Source: Streptomyces sp. NBC_00620 (GTDB lineage Bacteria; Actinomycetota; Actinomycetes; Streptomycetales; Streptomycetaceae). Taken from it: 64,000 nt of DNA. The notes beneath the pieces were generated by a model, which saw nothing but the letters and a program-made list of their open reading frames with translations, had not been told where the DNA came from and did no database searches. The DNA lies in NCBI RefSeq assembly GCF_026341825.1, contig NZ_JAPENY010000001.1:3720001-3784000 (forward strand). The letters are read 5' to 3'. Of the stretch, positions 13,819 through 21,684 are shown piece by piece; within the stretch, counting starts at the first letter, position 1, and every line of letters starts with the position of its first letter. The translations under genes and the position numbers were made by a program.

Positions 13819-15948
13819 ATGGGGCCCGGAAACACAACCACGCGTATGCGGCGAAGGGCCGTGCCCTGGGCGCTGCTCGGGCTCTGGGTGGCGCTGCTCG
13901 CCTTCGTCGCGCCGTTCGCCTCCAAGTTGGCAGACGTGCAGCACGACCGGGCCGTGGACTACCTGCCGGCGAGTGCGGACTCCACCCAAGTGGCCAAGAT
14001 CCAGGATCAGTTGCCCGGCGGCGAGACCACCCAGATGGTCGTCGTCTACCACCGTGACGGCGGGCTGACCGCCGCGGACAGGACGACGGCCGCCGACCAG
14101 ATCGGCGAGATCGCCAGCGCGCACCCGCTCGCCGCGCAGCCGGAGGGCATCCCGTCCAAGGACGGCACCACCCTGATGTACCCGGTGGCCAGCACCGAAC
14201 CCGGCACGGACGAGAAGGCACGCGACCAACTCGTCAACGACGTACGGGACATCGCGAAGAGCGAGGACGGACTGAGCGTCGAGGTCGGCGGCGAGGGTGC
14301 GTTCGCCACCGACGCGAGCGAGGTCTACAACTCGCTCGGCGGACCCCTGCTCTACACCACCGCCGCGGTCGTGGCACTCCTGCTGATCCTCATCTACCGC
14401 AGTCCCTTCCTGTGGCTGGTGCCGCTCGCTGTCGCAGGCCTGGCCGACTACCTGTCGATGGGGGTCGCCTACGGGCTGAACCAGGGGTTCGGGACATCCG
14501 TGACCGGCCAGAGCTCCGCCATCATGACGATCCTCGTCTTCGGCGCCGGCACCGACTACGCGCTGCTGCTGATCTCCCGGTACCGCGAGGAACTGCGGCG
14601 CATCGAGCGGCCGTACGACGCGATGGTCGCCGCACTGCGCGGGTGCGGACCGGCCGTACTCGCCTCGTCCGGAACGGTCGCCGCGGGCCTGTTCTGCCTG
14701 CTCGCCGCCGACCTCAACTCCATCCGGGGTATGGGCCCGCTCGGTACCGTCGGCATCCTGTGCGCGCTGGTCGCCATGATGACCCTGCTGCCCGCGATCC
14801 TCGTCCTGCTGGGCCGCCGCGTCTTCTGGCCGCTCGTCCCGCGCTACGGCAGCACCCCCAAGGTCCGCCGGTCGCTGTTCGCCGCGATGGGCAGCTCCGC
14901 CGGCCGCCGGCCGCTGACGGTCCTCGCGGGCGGCGCGGTCCTCCTCGGCGCACTGTCGCTCGGCGCGCTGAACCTGCCCGGCAGCCTGAAGCTGGAGGAC
15001 TCCTTCACCAGCAAGCCCGACGCGGTCGCCGCCATGGAGACCCTCGGCAAGGCCTACCCGGGGTTCGGCACCCAGCCCATCACCGTCATCGCCCCCACCG
15101 ACCGTGCCGACGCCGCCCTGGCAGAGGCCCAGGACACCCCGGGCGTCGACAGTGCGACCCGCGGCCGCAGTGGATGGGGGTCCCCCCGATCGAGCGAAGC
15201 CGAGAGTGGGGGAGGCTGGACCGAGATCACCGTCACGGCGGCCTCCGCACCCCAGTCGGCGGGGGAGACCGCCACCATCAAGGACCTGCGCGACCGCCTC
15301 GACGGCTCCTACGTCGGCGGGGCGAGCGCCGAGCAGCTGGACCTTGCGGACACCAACGCCCGTGACCGGATGGTCGTCGTACCGCTCGTCCTCGTCTTCG
15401 TCCTGCTGATCCTGATCGCCCTGCTGCGGTCGATCGTCGCGCCGCTGATCCTGGTGGCGGCCGTGGCGGCGGTGTGGGGCGCGGCACTCGGTATCGGCGG
15501 ACTGGTCTTCGGCCCGGTCTTCGGTTTCGAGGGCACGGACCCGGGCCTGGGCCTGCTGTCCTTCGTCTTCCTGGTGGCGCTCGGTGTCGACTACGGCATC
15601 TTCCTGATGCACCGCATGCGGGAGGAGTCCCTCAAGGGCACCGAACCGGTACAGGCCGCGCTGATCGCGCTGCGCACGACGGGCGGGGTGATCGCGTCGG
15701 CAGGGCTGGTCCTTGCGGCGACGTTCGCGGTGCTGATGAACATGCCGATGGTCCAACTCGTGGAGATGGGCTTCGTGATCGCGGTCGGTGTCCTGCTGGA
15801 CACCTTCCTCGTCCGCACCTACCTGGTCACCAGCGCGAGCGTGGCGCTGCGGCGCAAGGTGTGGTGGCCGGGCGCGCTGTCGAAGCAACCGGCCGCGGGG
15901 AGCCGGGAGCTGCCCGAGCCGGTCACGGAGACCGTGGGAATGCGCTGA
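13819..15948 (+). CDS. MMPL/RND-family membrane transporter
   Basis: 709 residues with two homologous halves, each holding one TM helix, a large extracytoplasmic loop and a five-helix bundle. Motifs include GAGTDYALLLISRYREELRR in the first half and ALGVDYGIFLMHRMREES in the second, which mark the proton-relay helices of MMPL proteins. Such proteins export lipids or hydrophobic compounds. The ribosome site AGGAGGGGGG fixes the ATG at 13819. An in-frame insertion (about residues 452-466, WGSPRSSEAESGGG) in the second external loop derives from a palindromic repeat. A two-component system follows and may be functionally linked. Confidence 0.92.
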   Translation: MGPGNTTTRMRRRAVPWALLGLWVALLAFVAPFASKLADVQHDRAVDYLPASADSTQVAKIQDQLPGGETTQMVVVYHRDGGLTAADRTTAADQIGEIASAHPLAAQPEGIPSKDGTTLMYPVASTEPGTDEKARDQLVNDVRDIAKSEDGLSVEVGGEGAFATDASEVYNSLGGPLLYTTAAVVALLLILIYRSPFLWLVPLAVAGLADYLSMGVAYGLNQGFGTSVTGQSSAIMTILVFGAGTDYALLLISRYREELRRIERPYDAMVAALRGCGPAVLASSGTVAAGLFCLLAADLNSIRGMGPLGTVGILCALVAMMTLLPAILVLLGRRVFWPLVPRYGSTPKVRRSLFAAMGSSAGRRPLTVLAGGAVLLGALSLGALNLPGSLKLEDSFTSKPDAVAAMETLGKAYPGFGTQPITVIAPTDRADAALAEAQDTPGVDSATRGRSGWGSPRSSEAESGGGWTEITVTAASAPQSAGETATIKDLRDRLDGSYVGGASAEQLDLADTNARDRMVVVPLVLVFVLLILIALLRSIVAPLILVAAVAAVWGAALGIGGLVFGPVFGFEGTDPGLGLLSFVFLVALGVDYGIFLMHRMREESLKGTEPVQAALIALRTTGGVIASAGLVLAATFAVLMNMPMVQLVEMGFVIAVGVLLDTFLVRTYLVTSASVALRRKVWWPGALSKQPAAGSRELPEPVTETVGMR
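15174..15219. repeat. Small palindromic repeat inserted inside the MMPL coding region
   Basis: TGGGGGTCCCCCC is followed by CGAGCGAAGCCGAGAG and TGGGGGAGG, giving nested pairs (CCCCC with GGGGG, and TCG with CGA around AGCGAAGC). From memory this short palindrome is scattered through Streptomyces intergenic regions. Here it keeps the reading frame open and adds a Gly/Ser-rich stretch in an external loop. Confidence 0.7.
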
Positions 15949-16031
15949 ACCGGACGCGGGACAGCCGGCCGGACCTCCGGGCTCACGCCCAGGGGGTCCG
16001 GCCTCCGGTCGGATCCGCGAGGATGGAGCAC

Positions 16032-17369
16032 GTGTTGACCACCAGGGAACATCTCGGCCGCCGCGGCAAACGGCTTGCCCGGCCCGCCCGGCGCGACTGG
16101 CTCCTCGCGGTGGGGACCGGCCTGGCGTCGATCCCGCTGACGTTCGTGGCGCAGGGCGACAACGCACACACGCCGGACGTCCTCGGCTGGACGCTGTTCG
16201 GTCTTTCGGCGCTGACGCTCGCTTGGCGGCGGCACTATCCGATGGGCGCGCTCCTCGTGCTCATCGTCGTGGAGGGCACCTACCACGTACTGGGAAACGC
16301 CCACTCCGGGCTGATCGCGGTGACGATCGTCGCCATCTACTCGCTCGCGGTGGCCGGGCCGCGGCGCCGGACCCTGGCCGTGGTGCCGACCCTGCTCGGC
16401 TTGAGCGTGATCATGCTCACCAGCATCAATCCGGAACGGGGCATCGAGCTGCTGCGCATCTCCGGCTGGATCCTGGCGTGTGCGATCACGGGTGAAGCGG
16501 TCCGCGTGCACCGCAACTACATCGGCGCCGTCGTCGAACGCGCCGAACGTGCCGAACGCACCCGCGAGGAGGAGGCCCGCCGCCGCGTCGCCGAGGAACG
16601 CCTGCGCATCGCCCGCGACCTGCACGACCTGCTCGCCCACACCATCACCCTGATCGGCGTGCAGACGTCCGTCGCCGCACACGTCCTGGCCGCCGACCCC
16701 GACCGCCTCGACCGCGAGGCCGTAGCCAAGGCCCTCGACGACATCTCCGGCACCTGCCGCAGCGCACGCGGCGAACTGCGCGCCACCCTGGAGGTGCTCC
16801 GAGAGTCCCAGTACGGGGGAGACCGGCGCGGTCCGCTGCCCGGCCTCGACGGAGTGCCGGACCTGGCGAAGGCGGCCCGGCTCTCCGGCGCCGAGGTCGA
16901 GCTGTCCGTACACGCCGACGACGTCCCGCCCGCGGTCGGCGCCGCCGCCTACCGGATCGTCCAGGAGGCACTCACCAACGCGGTACGGCACGGAGGCCCG
17001 GGCGTGCCGGTGCGCGTGGACCTGCGCGCCGAGGGCGGCACGCTCCGGGTGGCGGTCACCGACGAGGGTGCGGGGGACACGGGCGGCACCACACCCGGGT
17101 TCGGGCTAGTGGGGATGCGGGAGCGGGCTCGCAGCGTGGGAGGGACGGTGGAGGCGGGGGTGCGGGGGGAGGGCGGATTCGAGGTGGTCGCGGTGCTGCC
17201 GCTGGGGGGCGCCGTTGCTGCCTTGCCCGCGCAGAATTCTGTACGTGAAGCAGAGGCCGTCCATGAATCAGCGGCCGTACGTGAGTCTGACGTCGTACGT
17301 GAAGCAGAACCCGTCCGTGCGGTAGAGGCCGTGCGTGAAGCCGAATTCGACCGAGGCGAGCTCCGATGA
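16032..17369 (+). CDS. Sensor histidine kinase (HisKA_3/NarX type)
   Basis: About 445 residues. Five or six membrane helices span roughly residues 20-155. The dimerisation/phosphoacceptor region is RLRIARDLHDLLAHTIT, with the phosphoacceptor histidine near residue 198. The ATPase N box is RIVQEALTNAVRHG and the G box is GFGLVGMRERARSVGG. After the catalytic domain the protein carries an unusual tail of six hexapeptide repeats. I prefer GTG 16032 over ATG 16023 because the GAGG ribosome site would abut the ATG. The stop overlaps the regulator's ATG, so the pair is coupled. Confidence 0.92.
   Translation: MLTTREHLGRRGKRLARPARRDWLLAVGTGLASIPLTFVAQGDNAHTPDVLGWTLFGLSALTLAWRRHYPMGALLVLIVVEGTYHVLGNAHSGLIAVTIVAIYSLAVAGPRRRTLAVVPTLLGLSVIMLTSINPERGIELLRISGWILACAITGEAVRVHRNYIGAVVERAERAERTREEEARRRVAEERLRIARDLHDLLAHTITLIGVQTSVAAHVLAADPDRLDREAVAKALDDISGTCRSARGELRATLEVLRESQYGGDRRGPLPGLDGVPDLAKAARLSGAEVELSVHADDVPPAVGAAAYRIVQEALTNAVRHGGPGVPVRVDLRAEGGTLRVAVTDEGAGDTGGTTPGFGLVGMRERARSVGGTVEAGVRGEGGFEVVAVLPLGGAVAALPAQNSVREAEAVHESAAVRESDVVREAEPVRAVEAVREAEFDRGELR
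17238..17345 (+). repeat. Six tandem 18-bp repeats encoding hexapeptides
   Basis: Six in-frame 18-bp units encode SVREAE, AVHESA, AVRESD, VVREAE, PVRAVE and AVREAE at the C-terminus of the histidine kinase. Copies diverge by several bases each, so the array is not newly expanded. It is charged and probably helical or coiled. Confidence 0.9.
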
Positions 17370-18028
17370 CCATCCGAGTAGTCCTCGCCGATGACCAGAC
17401 CCTCGTGCGGGCCGCGTTCGCGATGCTCGTCGAGTCGGCGCGGGACATGGCGGTCGTCGGGCAGGCGGCCACGGGCCGGGAAGCGGTGGAGCTGGCCCGC
17501 AGCGCACGGGCGGATCTGATCGTCATGGACATCCGCATGCCCGACCTGGACGGCATCGAGGCCACCCGGCTCATCGCCGCCGACGCGGACCTGGCCGGCG
17601 TCAGGGTCCTGGTCCTGACCACGTACGACACCGACGAGCACATCGCGGAGGCCCTGCGCGCGGGCGCCTCCGGCTTCCTGGTGAAGGACACCAGGCCCGC
17701 CGAACTCCTAGACGCGATCCGCACGGTGGCAGCCGGTGAGTCCCTGCTCTCGCCGGGCCCGACCGCCCGGCTGATCGCCCGCTTCCTGCGCAGCCCCTCG
17801 GCCCCCGCGACGGGCGGCCCCGAGTGCCTCTCCGAGCGCGAGCGCCAGGTGCTGACGCTGGTCGCCCGCGGCCTCAACAACACCGAGATAGCCGAGGCGT
17901 TGGGGCTGAGCCCACTCACCGCGAAGACCCACGTGAGCCGCATCATGGGCAAGCTGGGTGCCCGTGACAGGGCCCAGCTGGTGATCGTGGCGTACGAGTC
18001 CGGGCTCGTCACTCCGGGCGCTTGCTGA
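17366..18028 (+). CDS. NarL/LuxR-family response regulator
   Basis: 220 residues. The receiver domain has the acidic pair at residues 9-10, the phospho-aspartate near residue 55 in LIVMDIRMPDLDG and the conserved lysine in FLVKDTRPAELL. A LuxR-type helix-turn-helix occupies about residues 150-215 (LSERERQVLTLVARGLNNTE, then LSPLTAKTHVSRIMGKL). ATGA overlap with the kinase stop shows co-translation. The likely target is the adjacent MMPL gene or the pair itself; no operator could be defined. Confidence 0.95.
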   Translation: MTIRVVLADDQTLVRAAFAMLVESARDMAVVGQAATGREAVELARSARADLIVMDIRMPDLDGIEATRLIAADADLAGVRVLVLTTYDTDEHIAEALRAGASGFLVKDTRPAELLDAIRTVAAGESLLSPGPTARLIARFLRSPSAPATGGPECLSERERQVLTLVARGLNNTEIAEALGLSPLTAKTHVSRIMGKLGARDRAQLVIVAYESGLVTPGAC

Positions 18029-18108
18029 GCTGACGGCACGTCAATACGGCGTACGGGCAGGCGTATCTCGGGGCTCCTCGGGGCAGATTAGTTTCGGTTG
18101 AACATCCC

Positions 18109-18120
18109 ACGTCCTACGTC
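18109..18120. promoter_or_regulatory. Candidate GntR/FCD operator upstream of sialidase
   Basis: ACGTCCTACGTC lies 53 bp before the sialidase ATG. It contains GT-N3-AC, the core of the FadR-subfamily consensus (TNGTNNNACNA). The identical 12-mer occurs at 26320-26331, upstream of the importer operon and next to the GntR gene. Confidence 0.55.
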
Positions 18121-18172
18121 CCATCTCTGTTCTTCGCCGCCGTTCGTCGCTGTCCGCTGTCCAGGGAGCGCC

Positions 18173-19387
18173 ATGACCGTCATGAGCCGTACGGCCGCGT
18201 TCGCGGCAGCCACCGCACTCCTCACGGCCGTCGCCGGCCTCGGTACCGGCACCGCGTCCGCCGGTCCGCTGGCCGCGCAGGACTGCACCTCCTCCGTGCC
18301 GTACACCGCGGGCCAGGGCGGCTACGACACGTACCGCATCCCGGCCACGGTCACGACCCCCGCCCGCACGCTGCTCGCCTTCGCCGAGGGGCGGCACAAC
18401 GGCGCGGGCGACAGCGGCAGCATCGACGTCGTCGTCAGACGTTCCTACGACAACGGCTGTACGTGGGGTGCGCTGCGGGTCGTCGCGTCCGGGAACGGGG
18501 ACACCCGGGGCAACCCGGCGCCGGTCGTGGACCCGCGCACCGGCCGGATCGTGCTCGTCACGTCGTACAACAGTGGGGCCGTGACCGAGGGTCAGATCAT
18601 GCGGGGCGAGGTCACTTCGGCACAGAGCCGGCGCGTCTTCGTGCAGACGAGCCTCGACGACGGGCTCAGCTTCTCCGCTCCCCGTGACATCACGGCGGAG
18701 GTGAAGCTGCCGAACTGGCGGTGGTACGCCACCGGGCCCGGGCATGCGGTCGCCCTGCGGCACGGGCCGCATGCCGGGCGCCTGGTGGTCGCCGCCAATC
18801 ACTCCGCCGCGCCGGCTGCCGGGTCCGCCGACACCGGGCAGGAGCCCAAGTACTACGGCGCCCACGCCATCTTCAGCGACGACGGTGGGCTGACCTGGGC
18901 GCTCGGCTTCGTCGACGACTCCTACGACGGTGTCGACAACGCGAACGAGTCCATCGCGGCCGAACTTCCCGACGGGCGGATCTACTTCAGCTCCCGTGAC
19001 CAGAACGGCACGAGTGCCGGCAACCGGCTCGACTCCTACTCCAGCGACGGCGCGGAGACGCTGGACCGCCGGTACAGGGTCCAGCCCTCTCTGGACGATG
19101 TCCCTGTCGTGCAGGGCAGCGTCCTTCAGTTGCGGGGCTCGGGTGCGGGGCTGCTCTTCTCCGGGCCGTCCGTTCCCACCGCGCGCCAGTCCATGGCGAT
19201 CTGGCGCAGCACGAACGGGGGTCTGACGTTCACCAAGGTGGTCACGCTGTCGCAGCAGCGGGCCGCGTACTCCGACCTCGTGCAGCTCGGGACCAGTCGA
19301 GTGGGGGTCCTCTACGAGACGGGTTCGACGGGGACGTACGAGAGGATCGAGTTCCGCCGGGTGCGGGTGGCTGACCTGCGGGGGTAG
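18173..19387 (+). CDS. Secreted exo-alpha-sialidase (GH33-like)
   Basis: 404 residues. A signal peptide covers about residues 1-30 (MTVMSRTAAFAAATALLTAV, with AxA near GTASAG). The YRIP motif with the catalytic-triad arginine is at residues 54-57. Asp boxes appear as SYDNGCTWG, SLDDGLSFS, SDDGGLTWA and STNGGLTFT, spaced as in a six-bladed propeller. It probably releases sialic acids from host or soil glycoconjugates. AGGGAG lies 4 nt before the ATG at 18173; ATG 18182 is an alternative. It faces an aldolase and importer locus sharing its upstream motif, which suggests one catabolic regulon. Confidence 0.9.
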   Translation: MTVMSRTAAFAAATALLTAVAGLGTGTASAGPLAAQDCTSSVPYTAGQGGYDTYRIPATVTTPARTLLAFAEGRHNGAGDSGSIDVVVRRSYDNGCTWGALRVVASGNGDTRGNPAPVVDPRTGRIVLVTSYNSGAVTEGQIMRGEVTSAQSRRVFVQTSLDDGLSFSAPRDITAEVKLPNWRWYATGPGHAVALRHGPHAGRLVVAANHSAAPAAGSADTGQEPKYYGAHAIFSDDGGLTWALGFVDDSYDGVDNANESIAAELPDGRIYFSSRDQNGTSAGNRLDSYSSDGAETLDRRYRVQPSLDDVPVVQGSVLQLRGSGAGLLFSGPSVPTARQSMAIWRSTNGGLTFTKVVTLSQQRAAYSDLVQLGTSRVGVLYETGSTGTYERIEFRRVRVADLRG

Positions 19388-19394
19388 TGGGTTT

Positions 19395-19659
19395 TTTTCG
19401 CCCCCTCCGCCCCTACCCGTCCCTTGTCCCTGGGGCTCCGCCCCAGACCCCGCCAAGGGGCTCCGCCCCCTGGACCCCCGCTCCTCAAACGCCGGAGGGG
19501 CTGAATCTTTCCCCGGCTGGCGCTGAAGTCTTTCGCCCTGGCCGGGGAAGATCTTTCAGCCTGTCCGGCGTTTGAGGACGAGGCCGTCCAGGCCGAAAGC
19601 GGGGGTCTGGGGGCGGCAGCCCCCAGGTACGGGACGGGTAGGGGCGGAGGGGGCGAAAA
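19395..19659. repeat. Long inverted repeat, probable bidirectional terminator (copy 2)
   Basis: The outer 29 bases (19395-19423) are exactly complementary to 19631-19659. Inner blocks include GGGGCTCCGCCCC and the same CCGGCGTTTGAGGACGAGG core as the element at 871-1068. The right half is nearly identical to copy 1. It again fills the whole gap between convergent genes and touches the stop of the minus-strand gene. Confidence 0.85.
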
Positions 19660-19663
19660 CCCC

Positions 19664-20599
19664 CTACAGCAACCCCGCCGCCGCCAGATACTTCCCCACC
19701 CGCTCAACCTCCCCCTCCGACAACGCAACCTGCGGCTCCGCCGTGACCGGGCAGTCGATGACCCCCCGCAGATACAGCCCCGCCTTGAACGCCCCGAGCC
19801 CCGCCGAACTACCCCCCATCCGCGCCGGATCCCCAACCCCCACGATCCCGAACAACGCACACAACCGCTCCTGCTCGGCCCGAGCACGCCCCCAGTCCCC
19901 GTCCCGGCAGAGCCGGTAAAGCCGCACGTACCCCTCGGGGTCGACATTCGCCAGCCCGGGCACAACCCCGTCGGCCCCCAGCGCAAGCGCGGAGTCGACG
20001 ACGAGCTCGGACCCGGTCAGCACGCTGAAGCCGGTGATGCCGGGATGCGAGCGGGCGCCCATGACGACGGAGCGGAAGCCGGCCAGGTCCCCGCTGGAGT
20101 CCTTGAGGCCGGCGAGGACACCGTCGGCGGCGAGTTCGAGGACCAGTTCCGGGCTCAGCTTGGTGTGGACGGACATCGGAAGGTCGTAGGCGAAGACGGG
20201 CAGGGGCGAGCGCGCGGCGAGGACGCGGAAGTGGCGGGCGATCTCGGCGGGGTGGGTGCGGGTGTAGAAGGGGGCGGTCACCACGACCGCGTCGGCGCCG
20301 GCCGAGGCCGCGTACTCCACGTGGTCCAGCACCCGCGGTGTCGTCATGTCGATCGCCCCGGCAAGCACGGGCAGCTGCCCGCCGACGTGCGAGACGACGG
20401 TGGAGACGACGAGCCGCCGGTGCGCGTCCGTCAGATACGCGGCCTCGGAGGAGGAGCCGAGCACGAACAGACCGTGCACCCCGCCCTCCACCAGGTGGTC
20501 CACGAGCCTGATGAGGGAGGGGACGTCCACCTCGCGGGCCGGTGTCAGGGGCGTGCAGACGGGCGGAACGACACCGGTCAGCGGGGTGGGGATCGACAT
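19664..20599 (-). CDS. DHDPS/N-acetylneuraminate lyase family aldolase
   Basis: 311 residues, normal for this class I aldolase TIM barrel. The carboxylate-binding motif is LGSSSEAAYLT (usually GTTGE or GSTGE), the tyrosine is in FAYDLPMSV, and the Schiff-base lysine is in GLKDSSGDL. Linkage to a secreted sialidase and a Sat-like importer suggests N-acetylneuraminate lyase. However, the GSEL segment lacks the Asp-Glu that follows Gly-Tyr in E. coli NanA, so another 2-keto-3-deoxy acid is possible. Its ATG overlaps the TGA of the upstream ATPase by one base. It is the last gene of the importer operon. Confidence 0.85.
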   Translation of the reverse strand: MSIPTPLTGVVPPVCTPLTPAREVDVPSLIRLVDHLVEGGVHGLFVLGSSSEAAYLTDAHRRLVVSTVVSHVGGQLPVLAGAIDMTTPRVLDHVEYAASAGADAVVVTAPFYTRTHPAEIARHFRVLAARSPLPVFAYDLPMSVHTKLSPELVLELAADGVLAGLKDSSGDLAGFRSVVMGARSHPGITGFSVLTGSELVVDSALALGADGVVPGLANVDPEGYVRLYRLCRDGDWGRARAEQERLCALFGIVGVGDPARMGGSSAGLGAFKAGLYLRGVIDCPVTAEPQVALSEGEVERVGKYLAAAGLL

Positions 20600-21684
20600 C
20601 AAGGCTCCCTGGTGTGCTCGAGCGGGACGTCGGCCGTGGCGGCGGCCGGCGAGGCGGACAGCGCCTGCGTGACCAGGTCGCGCGTCGACTGACCCTCCTG
20701 CACAGGATGGTGGCACCGGTAACGGTGATCGGGGCGCGACGCGGCCGTGAAGTCCGGCATGGCGCCCGCGCACACCTCGTCGGCCTTCCAGCAGCGGGTA
20801 CGGAAGGGGCAGCCGGAGGGCGGGCGGGTGGCCGAGGGGACGGGGCCCACCAGGGGGATGGGGTCGATGGGGTCGAGGAGGCCGGGGGTGGCCGAGAAGA
20901 GGGCCCGGGTGTACGGGTGCCGGGAGCTGTCGGTGACCTCGTGGGCCGGGGACTCCTCGACGATCCGGCCGAGGTACATCGTGATCACGCGGTCGCTCAT
21001 CCTGCGTACCGTCTGGATGTCGTGCGAGACGAAGACGAGGGCGAGGCCCAGGCGTTCCTTCAGGTCCAGGAGGAGGTTGAGGATCTGGGCGCGGACCGAC
21101 ACGTCAAGGGCGCTCGTCGGCTCGTCGGCCACGACGAGGTCGGGGTCGAGGGCCAGGGCGCGGGCGATGGCGACGCGCTGGCGCTGGCCGCCGGAGAGCT
21201 GGCCCGGCAGGCCCTCGGCCAGGACGCGGGGCAGGCCGACCAGTTCCATCAGCTCCTTGACCCGCTCCTCGCGCCGGGCCGGCGTACCGCGCTTGTGGAC
21301 GTCGAGGGGGTCCCGCAGGATCTGCCGGACCGTCAGCCGCCGGTTCAGCGCCGTCGACGGGTCCTGGAAGATCATGCCGGTGCTGCCGCCGACGGCCGTA
21401 CGCCGTTCGGTGGGCGGCAGCGACCACAGGTCCCGGCCGCCGAACGTCACCGTGCCGGACGTCGGCCGCTGCACCCCCACCAGCACCTTGGCGAGTGTCG
21501 ACTTGCCGCAGCCGGACTCACCGACGACGCCGACCGTCTCGCCGGGCGCGATGGTGAGGTCGGCGCCGGTGAGGGCGTACACCCGGTCGCGGGAGAAGAG
21601 GCCCCCGGTGCGGGCCTTGTGGACGACGTGGGCGTCGGCGAGTGTCACCAGCGCGTTCAGCTCGCCGTTCAATTCACCCTTCAA
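20599..21684 (-). CDS. Dipeptide-type ABC transporter ATP-binding protein (DppF-like)
   Basis: About 361 residues. Walker A is GESGCGKST, the signature is LSGGQRQRV and Walker B is LVVADEPTSALD. The C-terminal oligopeptide-transporter extension has the cysteine cluster CPFRTRC...C...CHHP, which binds a 4Fe-4S cluster in related ATPases. The start is uncertain: TTG 21684 overlaps the upstream TGA and has GAGG 7 nt before it, whereas GTG 21648 gives 349 residues. It forms the second nucleotide-binding domain of the importer encoded by this operon. Confidence 0.9.
   Translation of the reverse strand: MKGELNGELNALVTLADAHVVHKARTGGLFSRDRVYALTGADLTIAPGETVGVVGESGCGKSTLAKVLVGVQRPTSGTVTFGGRDLWSLPPTERRTAVGGSTGMIFQDPSTALNRRLTVRQILRDPLDVHKRGTPARREERVKELMELVGLPRVLAEGLPGQLSGGQRQRVAIARALALDPDLVVADEPTSALDVSVRAQILNLLLDLKERLGLALVFVSHDIQTVRRMSDRVITMYLGRIVEESPAHEVTDSSRHPYTRALFSATPGLLDPIDPIPLVGPVPSATRPPSGCPFRTRCWKADEVCAGAMPDFTAASRPDHRYRCHHPVQEGQSTRDLVTQALSASPAAATADVPLEHTREP

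Noticed and set aside
13129..16167. 1012-codon open frame on the minus strand
   Set aside because: It is antisense to the zinc-ribbon/TerB-like and MMPL genes, rich in Arg/Asp/Gly/Gln, with no domain signal. Long antisense frames are expected at this G+C content.
17238..17345. Possible CRISPR-like array
   Set aside because: Repeats are contiguous 18-bp coding units with no spacers.
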